DNA from: JBBQER01 sp038320885
Lineage (GTDB): Bacteria; Actinomycetota; Acidimicrobiia; IMCC26256; PALSA-610
Direction: 5' to 3'
DNA length: 61,714 nucleotides
Assembly (NCBI GenBank): GCA_038320885.1
Contig: JBBQER010000005.1
Location: 1 to 61,714 of the forward strand
Under the pieces are notes generated by a model. That model made no database searches, was not told the DNA's origin, and saw only the letters and a list, made by a program, of their open reading frames with translations. Positions 35,057 to 44,481 of this stretch are shown here, piece by piece; the stretch's first letter is position 1; every line of letters starts with the position of its first letter. The position numbers were made by a program, and so were the translations under genes.

Positions 35057-35455
35057 TCAGGCGGTGATGCTCTGGAGCGCCTCGGCGAGCTGGGTGTTGC
35101 CGCCCTGACCGCCGGCCTGGGCCATCATCAACTTGGTCATGTCGCCCTGGATCCGTACCTTGCCGGCCATGAAGGCCTGCATGCCCGCGGCCGGGTTGTT
35201 GGCGACGAACACCTCTCGGGCGGTATCGATATCGGTCGAAAGCGTGAGGTCGGCGCCGTCGGTGTGACCCTTGCCGAACAAGGTCGCGCCGTCACGCGCG
35301 CCCATGTGGAACTCGGTCGTGTTGTTGTCGGCGTCGGTGACTTCGAGGTTCATGACGAGGTTCGGGGCCGGGGGTCCGTCGGTGCTGTGCTCGGCGACGA
35401 GCTTCCCGGCGGCGTCGAACCACTCGTCGGACAGGAAGGCGAACTTGTCGGCCAC
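35057..35455 (-). CDS. SCP2 sterol-carrier-like protein
   Basis: The 132-residue protein resembles SCP2 lipid-binding domains: FLSDEWFDAAGKLV at the start, MNLEVTDADN in the middle and the ending AGKVRIQGDMTKLMMAQ. It may bind acyl-CoAs or sterol-like lipids. The open frame extends further upstream, but GTG at 35455 has a strong Shine-Dalgarno (GAGGAG, six bases away) and matches the family's start. Confidence 0.87.
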   Translation of the reverse strand: MADKFAFLSDEWFDAAGKLVAEHSTDGPPAPNLVMNLEVTDADNNTTEFHMGARDGATLFGKGHTDGADLTLSTDIDTAREVFVANNPAAGMQAFMAGKVRIQGDMTKLMMAQAGGQGGNTQLAEALQSITA

Positions 35456-35575
35456 TCGAAACTCCTCGCGTGGGGTGTGCGCCGGGTCAGGCGCCACATC
35501 GTCGGGCGGCCGATCGTAAGGGAGCGTCGCCGTATCCGTCGAGGCGCCACGGTGCCGGCTGTCTACGCTTGGGGA

Positions 35576-35884
35576 ATGGCAGGGGCGACGAGGCTGGAGC
35601 GCATCGAGGCGCACGAGCGCAACGAGAAGTGGAAGAACCCGCCGGTGCGCATCGAGATGTCGGAGTGCATCAACTGCGATGCGTGCCTGCGCCACTGCCC
35701 GAACCAATTCGGCGCCATCTTCAATCACGGCGCCGACGTGGTGATCGTTCCCGAGCTGTGCAGCGGCTGCGACAAGTGCCTGCCTGCATGCCCCGTCGAT
35801 TGCATCTATCCGGACCCCGACTGGTCGCCCGCGCCGGGCGAGTGGTGGTCGTTGCCGCTCAGCAAGCTCGATCCCTACAAGTAG
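35576..35884 (+). CDS. 2[4Fe-4S] ferredoxin
   Basis: The 102-residue protein contains two cluster motifs: Cys31, 34, 37, 41 (CINCDACLRHCP) and Cys62, 65, 68, 72 (CSGCDKCLPACP). It is an electron carrier; its partner is not evident nearby. The ATG at 35576 starts MAGATRLERIEAHERNEKW. TACGCT at 35564-35569 would place the transcription start almost at the ATG, suggesting leaderless expression. Confidence 0.9.
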   Translation: MAGATRLERIEAHERNEKWKNPPVRIEMSECINCDACLRHCPNQFGAIFNHGADVVIVPELCSGCDKCLPACPVDCIYPDPDWSPAPGEWWSLPLSKLDPYK

Positions 35885-35893
35885 CGTCTCGTC

Positions 35894-36202
35894 GTGCCGT
35901 CCGACTCTTCACTGACCCGCGCCCAGGTCGAGCACGTCGCGCGCCTGGCGCGCCTCGCCCTGACCGACGAAGAGCTCGACGCCCTCACCACCGAGCTCGG
36001 CGCAATCCTCGAACACGCGGCGCAGGTCTCCGCGCTCGACACCGCGGGCGTGCCGCCGACCGCGCACCCGTTGCCGCTCGTCAACGTGTTCCGAGCCGAC
36101 GTTGCCCGCCCCGGTTTGGACCGGGACGAGGTGTTGGCCGCGGCGCCCGAGGCGGAAGACGGTCGCTTCCGCGTGCCGCGCATCCTCGGCGAAGCACCAT
36201 GA
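35894..36202 (+). CDS. gatC: Asp/Glu-tRNA amidotransferase subunit C
   Basis: The 102-residue subunit stabilises GatA and GatB. VEHVARLARLALTDEE and a C-terminal VFRADVARPGLDRDEVLAAAPEAEDGRFRVPRI are standard GatC features. GTG start, nine bases after the ferredoxin stop. Confidence 0.94.
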   Translation: MPSDSSLTRAQVEHVARLARLALTDEELDALTTELGAILEHAAQVSALDTAGVPPTAHPLPLVNVFRADVARPGLDRDEVLAAAPEAEDGRFRVPRILGEAP

Positions 36203-36209
36203 GCAAGCG

Positions 36210-37652
36210 ATGAGCGACTCCGCGGTTTCGATCGCGGCCGACGTCCGGGCCCGGCGCCGCCGTGCCCGTGATGTGCTGGAAGAGCATCTTGCCCGGATCG
36301 ACGCGCGCGAGCGCGACGTGCATGCGTTCAATCTCGTGCTCGCCGACGACGCTCGGGCACGCGCCGACGAGATCGATGCCTCGGTTGCGCGCGGTGACGA
36401 TCCCGGTCCGTTGGCCGGGGTGCCGGTCGCGCTGAAGGACAATCTCTGCACCCGCGGCGTGCTCACCACGTGCTCGTCGCGGATCCTCGAGGGTTGGCGG
36501 CCCCCGTACGACGCGACGGTCGTCGACCGGCTGCGCGAGGCGGGCGCGATCACAATCGGCAAGACCAATCTCGACGAGTTCGCGATGGGCAGCTCCACCG
36601 AGAACTCGGCGTTCGGACCGACGCGCAACCCGCACGACCTGACGCGGGTGCCGGGTGGGTCGAGTGGGGGATCGGCGGCGGCGGTGGCAGCGGGGTTCGC
36701 GCCGCTCGGGCTCGGATCCGACACCGGCGGCTCCGTGCGCCAGCCCGCCGCGCTCTGCGGCGTGGTCGGGGTCAAGCCGACATACGGCGGCGTGTCCCGC
36801 TACGGGCTGATCGCGTTCGCTTCGTCGCTCGACCAGATCGGCCCGTTCGCAACCTCGGTGGCCGACGCGGCCCTGTTGCTGGAAGTGATCGGCGGCCACG
36901 ACCCGCTCGACTCCACATCTATCGACGCGCCGGCGCCGGTCCTGCTCGACGAGCTCGATCACGGCGTGGAGGGATTGCGGGTCGGCATCGTCGAGGAGCT
37001 GACGGATCAAGAGGGTATCCAGGCCGAAGTGAAGGCCGCGGTCGAGAACGCCGCGAACGCCCTGACCGACGCCGGTGCGAAGTTCGAGCGCGTCTCGGTG
37101 CCGTCCACGATGTACGGACTCTCGGCGTACTACCTGATTGCGCCGGCCGAGGCGTCCTCGAATCTCGCGCGCTATGACGGTGTGCGCTACGGACTGCGCG
37201 TCGACGCTCCCGACATCACCCACATGAACGCCGCGACGCGTGAAGCCGGGTTCGGGCGGGAGGTCAAGCGCCGCATCATGCTCGGAACCTACGCGCTGTC
37301 GGCCGGCTACTACGACGCGTACTACGGGCAGGCCCAGCGCGTCCGAACGCTCATCATCCGCGAGTTCGAGCGCGCGTACGAGCAGTTCGACGTGCTGCTC
37401 GCGCCCACGTCGCCCACGGTCGCGTTCGAGCTGGGTGCCAAGACCGCGGCTCCGCTCACGATGTACCTCAACGACGTCTGCACGATCCCATCGAACCTCG
37501 CGGGCCACCCGGCGATGTCGGTCCCGTTCGGGTTTGCGGGTACGCCCGCATTGCCGATCGGGGTGCAGGTGCTCGCGCGCCCGCGCGGTGAGGGGACCAT
37601 GTTCCGCGTGGCGCGTGCCATCGAGCAGGCCGCGCCGGGGAGTGGGTCGTGA
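36210..37652 (+). CDS. gatA: Asp/Glu-tRNA amidotransferase subunit A
   Basis: The 480-residue amidase releases ammonia from glutamine for transamidation. The Ser-cisSer-Lys triad is Lys76 (ALKDN), Ser151 (GGSSGG) and nucleophile Ser175 (TGGSVRQPA), with the spacing seen in characterised GatA. ATG at 36210 lies seven bases after gatC. Its presence implies that Asn-tRNA and/or Gln-tRNA is made indirectly. Confidence 0.97.
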   Translation: MSDSAVSIAADVRARRRRARDVLEEHLARIDARERDVHAFNLVLADDARARADEIDASVARGDDPGPLAGVPVALKDNLCTRGVLTTCSSRILEGWRPPYDATVVDRLREAGAITIGKTNLDEFAMGSSTENSAFGPTRNPHDLTRVPGGSSGGSAAAVAAGFAPLGLGSDTGGSVRQPAALCGVVGVKPTYGGVSRYGLIAFASSLDQIGPFATSVADAALLLEVIGGHDPLDSTSIDAPAPVLLDELDHGVEGLRVGIVEELTDQEGIQAEVKAAVENAANALTDAGAKFERVSVPSTMYGLSAYYLIAPAEASSNLARYDGVRYGLRVDAPDITHMNAATREAGFGREVKRRIMLGTYALSAGYYDAYYGQAQRVRTLIIREFERAYEQFDVLLAPTSPTVAFELGAKTAAPLTMYLNDVCTIPSNLAGHPAMSVPFGFAGTPALPIGVQVLARPRGEGTMFRVARAIEQAAPGSGS

Positions 37653-39115
37653 CCGCCACCGAAACCCGGACGTGGGAGACGGTGGTGGGTCTCGAGGTGC
37701 ACTGCGAGCTCGCGACCGCCAGCAAGCTGTTCTGCGGATGCCCCAACGAGTTCGGCGACGAGCCGAACACGCACATCTGCCCGGTGTGTCTGGGTCTGCC
37801 GGGTTCGCTTCCGGTGTTGAACGAGCGCGCGGTCGAGTACGCGCTGCGGGTCGCCGAGGCGTTGCATCTCCGCGTACCGGAGCAGTCCATCTTCTCGCGC
37901 AAGAACTACTTCTATCCTGATATGCCGAAGAACTATCAGACGTCGCAGTACGACGAGCCGATCACGATCGACGGCTGGCTCGAGATCGACGGCGTTCGCG
38001 TCGGCGTCACGCGCGCGCACCTCGAGGAAGACACCGGCAAGTCGCTGCACGTGGGTGGCGGCGGTCGGATCCACGATGCGGATCACTCGCTTGTCGACTA
38101 CAACCGCGCCGGTGTGCCACTGCTCGAGATCGTGAGCGAACCCGACATTCGCTCGTCCGAACAGGCCAAGCGCTACGTGGAAGAGCTGCGCGCGACGCTG
38201 CTCGCGGTCGGCGTCTCCGACGTGAAGATGGAAGAGGGCTCGCTGCGCATCGACGCCAACGTGTCGGTCCGGCCGGCAGGCTCGTCGGAGTTCGGTACGC
38301 GGGCCGAGATCAAGAACCTGAACTCGCTGCGATCGCTGGTGCGGGCGGTCGAGTACGAGACCGAGCGGCAGTCGGCACTGATCGAGAGCGGCGAACGCGT
38401 CGTGCAGGAGACCCGGCACTGGGACGAAGACGGCGGTGTCACGATCTCGGGCCGATCGAAGGAAGAAGCGCACGACTATCGCTACTTCCCCGAACCCGAT
38501 CTAGTGCCGGTCGCGCCGACGGAAGAGATGCGCGCCGAGGTGCACGCTTCGATGCCCGAGCTGCCGGCGGCCCGCCGCGATCGGCTCATGGCGGCGTGGG
38601 ACATCAAGGACGAGGACGCGCGTGTGCTCGTCGACGTCCCCGGATTGGCCGACTACGCCGAGCGCGCGGTCGCGGCGCTGCGGTTGGGCTCGCCCAAGGA
38701 CGTCGCGAACTGGGTGCGCCAAGAGGTGCTCGGACACCTGAACGAGAACGGTCTCTCGCCGAGCATCCTCACCCCGGAGATGCTGGCCGAGCTCGTCGAC
38801 CTCTTCGCAGACGGCGCGATCTCGCGCGCGCAGGCCAAGGATGTACTCGCCGAATCAATGGCTCAGGACAAGTGGCCCCGCACGATCGTCGAGGAGCGGG
38901 GCCTCACCCAGGTGAGCGACGCGGCCGAGTTGGGTGAGGTCGTCGACCGCGTGCTCGCAGCCAACGCCGACGCTGTCGAGGAGTACCGAGCGTCGGAAGA
39001 CGACAAGGCCCGCAGGAAGAAGTTCGGGTTCCTCATGGGTCAGCTCATGAACGAGCTCGAGGGCAAAGGCAACGCCCAAGTCCTCAGCCAGTTGCTCGAC
39101 GCCCGTCTCTCGTAG
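37649..39115 (+). CDS. gatB: Asp/Glu-tRNA amidotransferase subunit B
   Basis: The 488-residue subunit binds and phosphorylates the misacylated tRNA. GLEVHCEL near the start, FCGCPNEFGDEPNTHICPVC with zinc-site cysteines, the FYPDMPKNYQ(T)SQYD motif and the C-terminal YqeY-like domain are present. The GTG start overlaps gatA by 4 bp. Confidence 0.97.
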   Translation: MTATETRTWETVVGLEVHCELATASKLFCGCPNEFGDEPNTHICPVCLGLPGSLPVLNERAVEYALRVAEALHLRVPEQSIFSRKNYFYPDMPKNYQTSQYDEPITIDGWLEIDGVRVGVTRAHLEEDTGKSLHVGGGGRIHDADHSLVDYNRAGVPLLEIVSEPDIRSSEQAKRYVEELRATLLAVGVSDVKMEEGSLRIDANVSVRPAGSSEFGTRAEIKNLNSLRSLVRAVEYETERQSALIESGERVVQETRHWDEDGGVTISGRSKEEAHDYRYFPEPDLVPVAPTEEMRAEVHASMPELPAARRDRLMAAWDIKDEDARVLVDVPGLADYAERAVAALRLGSPKDVANWVRQEVLGHLNENGLSPSILTPEMLAELVDLFADGAISRAQAKDVLAESMAQDKWPRTIVEERGLTQVSDAAELGEVVDRVLAANADAVEEYRASEDDKARRKKFGFLMGQLMNELEGKGNAQVLSQLLDARLS

Positions 39116-39146
39116 CGATACCTTTCGCAGACCTCCCTCGGCTCTT

Positions 39147-39184
39147 CCTCCGAACTTGTCGCGTTTGACGTCGAATTTCGGAGG
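39147..39184. repeat. Inverted repeat covering the Shine-Dalgarno of the next gene
   Basis: CCTCCGAA at 39147-39154 pairs perfectly with TTCGGAGG at 39177-39184. The right arm contains the GGAGG that serves the ATG at 39195, so the hairpin could hide the ribosome site. Alternatively it is a factor-dependent terminator for gatB. Confidence 0.6.
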
Positions 39185-39194
39185 GAAACGCGCA

Positions 39195-40094
39195 ATGAAG
39201 CACGTCGACGATGGAGTCGCCGCGCTCGCCGAGCGACAATTCGGTGTGTTTTCACGGAGTCAGGCCGCGGGGGTCGGACTTTCGGAGGAGGCAATGAGCC
39301 GCCGGGTGATGACCGGGCGGTGGGTGGAGGTGTTCCCCGGCGTCTATCGCTTGCCGGGTGCAGCGCGGACGGGCAGACAGCGAGCGATGGCCGCCGTCCT
39401 GTGGGGCGGAGACGAATCTGCGGTCTCACATACGACTGCGGGACGCCTGTTGCGTTTCGACGCGGTCCGGACCAATGAGTTGCATCTGACGCTGCCGCGA
39501 GGCATCGGTCGACGTAGTCGCGATTTCGTGTTGCATCGCATGACGCTGCCCGCTCGAGACATGGTTCATGTGGACGGGATCCGGTGTACCTCGGCGACGC
39601 GGACCATCATCGATTGCGGCGTTCTTCTCGATGAGGAAGCGCTCGAGGCGTTCGAGCAGGCGCGCCGGATGGGCCTGACGAGTGCCGCCGTCCTCATCCG
39701 GCGTGCGGACGAGTTGTGTGGCCGGGGACGACCCGGCTCGTCGCGAATTCGCCGCTTGATCGCGGCACAGACGCCGGGCTCGGCGGCGCTCGAGTCGCGG
39801 CTCGAGGTGAAGCTCGCGCGCCTGCTCCGGAAGAGCCCACTGCCCGCACCGGAACGGCAGTTTCCGGTCGGCCGATTCCGGCTCGACTTCGCGTAGCCGA
39901 TGCGACGAATCGGATGCGAGTGCGACGGCTTCGAGCACCACGGATCTCGGCTCGCGTGGAAGCGCGATCGCGGTCGGCTCGCGACAATCGAAGCTGCCGG
40001 CTGGCGAATCGTGCACGTGACTTGGGCCGACGTCACCCGCGACCCGGGGCAGACCCTCGACCGCATCGCGATCGCGTTGACCGCGGCCGCTTAG
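39195..40094 (+). pseudogene. AbiEi-N/DUF559 nuclease-like gene with in-frame amber stop
   Basis: The frame from ATG 39195 gives an AbiEi_4-type winged-helix N-terminus (LAERQFGVFSRSQAAG, then GVYRLPG). It leads into a DUF559/Vsr-like PD-(D/E)xK nuclease domain (ESRLEVKLARLL, GRFRLDFA). A TAG at 39894-39896 falls where the family has Trp (DFAWP). The same frame then continues with ECDGFEHHGSRLAWKRDR and GWRIVHVTW to 40094. A TGG-to-TAG change thus cuts the catalytic core. Intact homologues would be about 299 residues. It may be a decayed defence or housekeeping nuclease. Confidence 0.85.
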
Positions 40095-41101
40095 GCTCGG
40101 AGCCCCGCGAGAACGGTGGCGACGCGGTCGGGGTCAAGTTTCGCGCCGGTGTCGAACGAGATGCGTTGCACGAGATCGCCGTAGCGGGCGCGGACGTTCG
40201 GGCCGATCTCGTCGGGCGTGCCCTGCACGCTGAACGCGTCGACCATCTCGTCGGTGATCAGGGAGCTCATGGTCGCCCAGTCGCCGGTCTTCGAGAGTCG
40301 GTTCAGCTCGGATTGCAGGTCACCCCAACCGTGCACGTCGAGGATCACCTTGTACGCGGGCGTCGATCCGTAGAAAGCCAGGCGTGGTCGCATCGCGTCC
40401 CGGCCACGCGCGAGTTGCTCGTCGGTGTCGGCGACCACGGCCATGAGCGGGAACGCGACCTCGACGTCGGTGAGTGAGCGGCCACCGCGCTCCGCACCCC
40501 GCGTCAATGCGGGAATCGTCAGCTCGCGCAATGATTGCTCGGTCCCGAACGGGTGCACGATGAAGCCGTCGGCGACCTCACCCGCCATCTCGGTCATGCG
40601 GGGACCGACGCCGGCCAGGAAGATGCTCGGCAGTCCGTACGGGTTCGGGCCCGGGTCGAAGAACGGCGTCATCAGTGTGTGGCGGTAGAAGTCGCCTTGG
40701 AACTCCAGGGGCGCGCCCGTGTGCCAGCGGTCCCAGATCGCGCGAATCGCGAGTACGAGCTCGCGCATCCGGTCGACGGGTTGTGACCACGGCATGGAGA
40801 ACCGCTTCTCGATGTGCGGCTTGATCTGCGTACCGAGACCGAGGCGGAACCGGCCGTGCGACGCGAGCTGGAGGTCGTACGCAGTCTGCGCGAGCGTCAT
40901 CGGATTGCGCGCGAAGGCGATCGCGACAGCCGTCGTGAGCTGTACCCGCTCGGTGTGCTCGGCCGCGAGGAGCAACGGGAAGAACGGGTCGTGCTGGCCT
41001 TCGAAGCTGAACATGCCGTCGTAGCCCGCGGCTTCGATGCCGACCGCGGCGCCCGGGACGGAGTTGAGGTCGATGGTTGTCAGCGCGGCGTCGATCCGCA
41101 T
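40091..41101 (-). CDS. LLM-class F420-dependent oxidoreductase
   Basis: The 336-residue protein is a luciferase-like TIM barrel: GYDGMFSFEGQHDPFFPL, TAVAIAFARNPMTLAQTAYDLQ, GRFRLGLGTQIKPHIEKRF and PIFLAG-type VGP segments are typical of F420-dependent actinobacterial enzymes. The substrate is unknown. The start at 41101 (MRIDAALTT) has GAGGA upstream; the open frame extends beyond it but without family similarity. Confidence 0.88.
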   Translation of the reverse strand: MRIDAALTTIDLNSVPGAAVGIEAAGYDGMFSFEGQHDPFFPLLLAAEHTERVQLTTAVAIAFARNPMTLAQTAYDLQLASHGRFRLGLGTQIKPHIEKRFSMPWSQPVDRMRELVLAIRAIWDRWHTGAPLEFQGDFYRHTLMTPFFDPGPNPYGLPSIFLAGVGPRMTEMAGEVADGFIVHPFGTEQSLRELTIPALTRGAERGGRSLTDVEVAFPLMAVVADTDEQLARGRDAMRPRLAFYGSTPAYKVILDVHGWGDLQSELNRLSKTGDWATMSSLITDEMVDAFSVQGTPDEIGPNVRARYGDLVQRISFDTGAKLDPDRVATVLAGLRA

Positions 41102-41161
41102 GCGTCCTCGTTTGTCGCTAATTCGATGGCGCCCACGGCCGGGCCGTGCTGCGATGGCGGG

Positions 41162-41833
41162 ATGGATCAATACGGGCCCGCAACCTACGGCGATCGCGTG
41201 GCGGACGTCTACGACGACTGGTACCCGGGGATGGATCCGACGGCCGAGTGCGCGCTGCCCCTCGCGGCCGCCGGCGTCGACGTGCAAGGCATCGACGCGT
41301 CACCGGTGATCGTGGAACAGATGCGCGCCAAGCCCGGCGGCGACGTGATACCCGTGACGATCGGCGACATGGCCGAGGTGCCCGTCGACGGCGAGTTCTC
41401 GCTGGTGTACGTGGTGTTCAACACGTTCTTCATGCTGACGAGCCAGGAAGCCCAGGAGCGTTGCTTCCGCAACGTCGCCGCCCATCTCGCGCCCGGCGGT
41501 CGCTTCCTGGTTCGGACGTTCGTCCCTGACACTTCACGAATCGAGCGGGGCGAGCATCTCAGCGTCAGGAGCGCCGGTCTCGACGCGGTTCATCTCGACG
41601 CGAGTGTGTACAACGTGCTCGCACAGCGAGTCGACGCGACGCAGATCCACATCACGGCGTCGGGTATTCGTCTCGTGTACACCCGGCTGCGCTACGCGTA
41701 CCCGCCCGAGCTCGATCAGATGGCTCGACAGGCCGGACTCGAGTTCGAATCGCGCTGGGAGACATTCGCACGCGATCCATACACCGACGACAGCCCGTTC
41801 CATGTTTCTGTCTACCGGCGACCGCTCACGTGA
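41162..41833 (+). CDS. Class-I methyltransferase relative lacking the SAM glycine loop
   Basis: The 223-residue protein starts with MDQYGPATYGDRVADVYDDWY, typical of a class-I methyltransferase family. It then jumps from DPTAE to ALPLAAAGVDVQGIDASP. About 25-30 residues that normally hold motif I (ELGxGTGR) are missing without a frameshift. Later motifs (VYVVFNTFFML, LAPGGRFLVRTF) are intact. The protein probably cannot bind SAM in the normal way. It is convergent with the next gene, overlapping by 8 bp. Confidence 0.75.
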   Translation: MDQYGPATYGDRVADVYDDWYPGMDPTAECALPLAAAGVDVQGIDASPVIVEQMRAKPGGDVIPVTIGDMAEVPVDGEFSLVYVVFNTFFMLTSQEAQERCFRNVAAHLAPGGRFLVRTFVPDTSRIERGEHLSVRSAGLDAVHLDASVYNVLAQRVDATQIHITASGIRLVYTRLRYAYPPELDQMARQAGLEFESRWETFARDPYTDDSPFHVSVYRRPLT

Positions 41834-42878
41834 GGTATCGCCGTCGGACGCGGGACGCGATCCAGTAGGCGGCTACGAACAACGCGATGAGCACCGCGGC
41901 GCCGATCGCGTACGCGACATTGCTCAGCCGCTCGCCGGGCGGACGCGTCGCCGCGACGATGCCCGAGTACGACGCGACGGAGGGGCCGAAGACGACGAGG
42001 CTCGGTCGGGACGGCTCGGGCAGGAAGCCGGTGACGTTGTCGGTGCGGAACGCCTGCACGACGTCGCCGACGGGGTTCACCGTGACGCCATCCATCGCGT
42101 GGAGGCGATCGACGTCGCTCGAGGAGACACCGCTGACGACGTCGACGTCGCCGCGTGAGAGTGCGTCGATCGACGCATCGGAGCTCGAATAGGTGCGGAA
42201 GACGATCTGGTCGAGCGGCGGTCCGCCGGGTCGGCCCAGCACGCCGAGCTCGACCGAACCGGCTGTCGTCGACACCACGTGCCAGGCGCCGGCGCCGACG
42301 CCCAGAGGGGCGATCTCGTTGTCGATGCGCGCATGTTGCGCGTATACATGCGCGGGAACGACGTGCAGCCGCAGACCCGGCAGCACGCTCCCCGGCGTGT
42401 TCCCCGTAACGACAACGGTGTGTGCATCAAGCGCGCGCGCTGCGAGCCCGTCGAGCATGGCTTTCGCGTACGGCCAGTGGTCATCGCGCGCGTGATCGAG
42501 TGAGTAGACGACGTCGGTGGCCGTGACGGGCTTGCCGTCCGACCACGTGAGGCCGGGGCGCAGCGCGTAGCGCCAACCTCCTGCCGGGAGAGGAGTCCAT
42601 CCGATCGCCACGCCGGCGGTCGGATCGAGCGTGGCGGGATCGACCGCGGTCAAGGTCGGATACTGGATGTTCCACACCTCGCGCGCGACGGCGCTGTCTC
42701 CGGTACGCGGGTCGAGCGACCCGATCGTTCCCACCGTGCCGACCGTCATGCGCAGCGGTTCGACCGCGGCGGCTCCCGACATCGCCGCCGGCGCGGCGCG
42801 ACCCGCCGAGAGCATCACGAGCGCGATTGCCCCGAACATCGTGAGTGCTCTACGCACGGCGCCATCGCCTGCGTTCAC
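41826..42878 (-). CDS. Family-5 solute-binding protein, shortened and membrane-anchored
   Basis: The 350-residue protein has an N-terminal signal (about 8-31) and an SBP_bac_5 lobe I (TIGSLDPRTGD, then WRYALRPGLTWSDGKPVTATDVVYSL). It passes from HAMDGVTV directly to VVQAFRTDNVTGF, which is normally some 200 residues further on. A C-terminal membrane helix (about 325-343) with a basic tail follows. Ligand binding is doubtful. No ABC permease or ATPase is nearby. The GTG start at 42878 overlaps the upstream gene; GTG 42857 is also possible. Confidence 0.7.
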   Translation of the reverse strand: MNAGDGAVRRALTMFGAIALVMLSAGRAAPAAMSGAAAVEPLRMTVGTVGTIGSLDPRTGDSAVAREVWNIQYPTLTAVDPATLDPTAGVAIGWTPLPAGGWRYALRPGLTWSDGKPVTATDVVYSLDHARDDHWPYAKAMLDGLAARALDAHTVVVTGNTPGSVLPGLRLHVVPAHVYAQHARIDNEIAPLGVGAGAWHVVSTTAGSVELGVLGRPGGPPLDQIVFRTYSSSDASIDALSRGDVDVVSGVSSSDVDRLHAMDGVTVNPVGDVVQAFRTDNVTGFLPEPSRPSLVVFGPSVASYSGIVAATRPPGERLSNVAYAIGAAVLIALFVAAYWIASRVRRRYLT

Positions 42879-44481
42879 GGTCGCGCATGATCTGACGCGT
42901 CGCGTTCAAGCCGGGGATGCCGGTGACGCCGCCCCCGCCGTGGGTCGCGCTGCTCGCTTGGTACAGGCCCGCGATCGGCGTGCGAAAGTCGGCATAGCCG
43001 GGCGCGGGTCGCATGTGGAAGAGCTGGTCGGGGGAGAGCTCACCGTGGAAGATGTTGCCGCCGATCAACCCATACTCGTGCTCCATCTCGTAGGGCCCGA
43101 TCACCTGGCGGCGCAGGATCGAGTCGGTGAAGCCCGGCGCAACCCCGTTGACGCGCGCGACCACACGGTCCGCGTACGACTCGAGCTCGTCGGTGTTCTT
43201 CGACGATGCCCATTGGTGCGGCACCCACTGCGTGAACATCGAGACCACATGCTGGCCCTCGGGCGCGAGTGTCGGATCGAACACCGACGGGATGCAGATG
43301 TCGGCGAAGGGAAGGCCGGCCGCGCGGCCGCCGACCGCGTCCTGGAACGCGTGCTCGACGTCGTCGAGTGACTCGGCGAGCACGATCGTTCCGCCGTGCA
43401 CCTCGGGATCGAACCCGGGCTTGGCGGTGAACTCGGGCAGCCGGTCGACCGCGACGTTCACCTTTACCGTGCCGCTACGGGACTTCCACCGCCGGATCGC
43501 TTCGACGAAGTCGGTCGGCAGCTCGGTGGGATCGATCTGGTCGAGGAACGTGATCTTGGGGTGGGTCGCGGCGATCACCACGGCGGCCCGCAACTCTTCA
43601 CCGGACTCGAGTGTCACCCCGCGCACGCGACCGCCGCGTGTGTCGATGCGCGCGACCGGCGCCTGGGTTCGGACCACTGCACCGTTTGCGAGCGCCGCGT
43701 CGCGCAGGGCATCGCTCACCGCGCCCATGCCGCCTTCGGGAAATCCCCAGGTGCCCGACTGCCGCGAGCCGTTGCTGCCGGCGCCCGCGTCGCCGATCTT
43801 GTGGTGCGCCATCACGTACGCGGTTCCCGGCGAGCGGGGTCCGGCCCACGTTCCGATCACGCCGCTGACCGACAACACCCCTTGCATCTGCGGCGACGCG
43901 AACCACTCGTCGAGCAGATCCGCGATGCTCGACGTGAACAGCCGCGTGACATCGCCGACGCCGGAGACGCCGAGCCCGCGCAGCATCCATGCCAGCCGGG
44001 CCTGGTCGATCAGATCGTGGGGCCGCAGCGATCCGAGACTCGGCGGGACCGTCTCGAGCAACGGACTGAGGACTTTCGCCAAGCGCCCGAGCCATGCGTC
44101 CCATCGTTCGTACGCGTCGGCGTCGGCGGTAGAGAACCGGGCGATCTCGGCGTGCCGGCGCCGGGCGTCGTCGGGGAGTTGGAGTGAGCGGCCGTCCGAG
44201 TACGGAACGAAGTAGCCGTTCTGCGAATAGATCTTGTATCCGTGGCGCACGAGCTCGAGCTCGCGCACGATCGTCGCCGGGATGAGGCTGACGACGTATG
44301 ACAGCGCGCTCATCTTGAACGCGGATCCCCACGGTTGCTCGGTGGTCGCGGCGCCACCGACGTTGGCGCGCCGCTCCAGAACCGTGACGCGCGCGCCGCG
44401 CCGCGCGAGCAGGCCCGCCGCGACGAGGCCGTTGTGGCCGCCGCCCACGACCACGACATCGAATGGGGTGGTCGCGGTCAC
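42850..44481 (-). CDS. FAD-dependent oxidoreductase, phytoene-desaturase/PYROXD2-like
   Basis: The 543-residue protein has the dinucleotide motif VVVGGGHNGLVAAGLLARRG and VLERRANVGGAA at the N-terminus, and ends with GLYQASSATHGGGGVTGIPGLNA as in CrtI/PYROXD2 relatives. The substrate is unknown. GTG at 44481 overlaps the stop of the HD-domain gene by 4 bp, so the two are probably co-translated and may act together. Confidence 0.88.
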   Translation of the reverse strand: MTATTPFDVVVVGGGHNGLVAAGLLARRGARVTVLERRANVGGAATTEQPWGSAFKMSALSYVVSLIPATIVRELELVRHGYKIYSQNGYFVPYSDGRSLQLPDDARRRHAEIARFSTADADAYERWDAWLGRLAKVLSPLLETVPPSLGSLRPHDLIDQARLAWMLRGLGVSGVGDVTRLFTSSIADLLDEWFASPQMQGVLSVSGVIGTWAGPRSPGTAYVMAHHKIGDAGAGSNGSRQSGTWGFPEGGMGAVSDALRDAALANGAVVRTQAPVARIDTRGGRVRGVTLESGEELRAAVVIAATHPKITFLDQIDPTELPTDFVEAIRRWKSRSGTVKVNVAVDRLPEFTAKPGFDPEVHGGTIVLAESLDDVEHAFQDAVGGRAAGLPFADICIPSVFDPTLAPEGQHVVSMFTQWVPHQWASSKNTDELESYADRVVARVNGVAPGFTDSILRRQVIGPYEMEHEYGLIGGNIFHGELSPDQLFHMRPAPGYADFRTPIAGLYQASSATHGGGGVTGIPGLNATRQIMRDRERRRWRRA

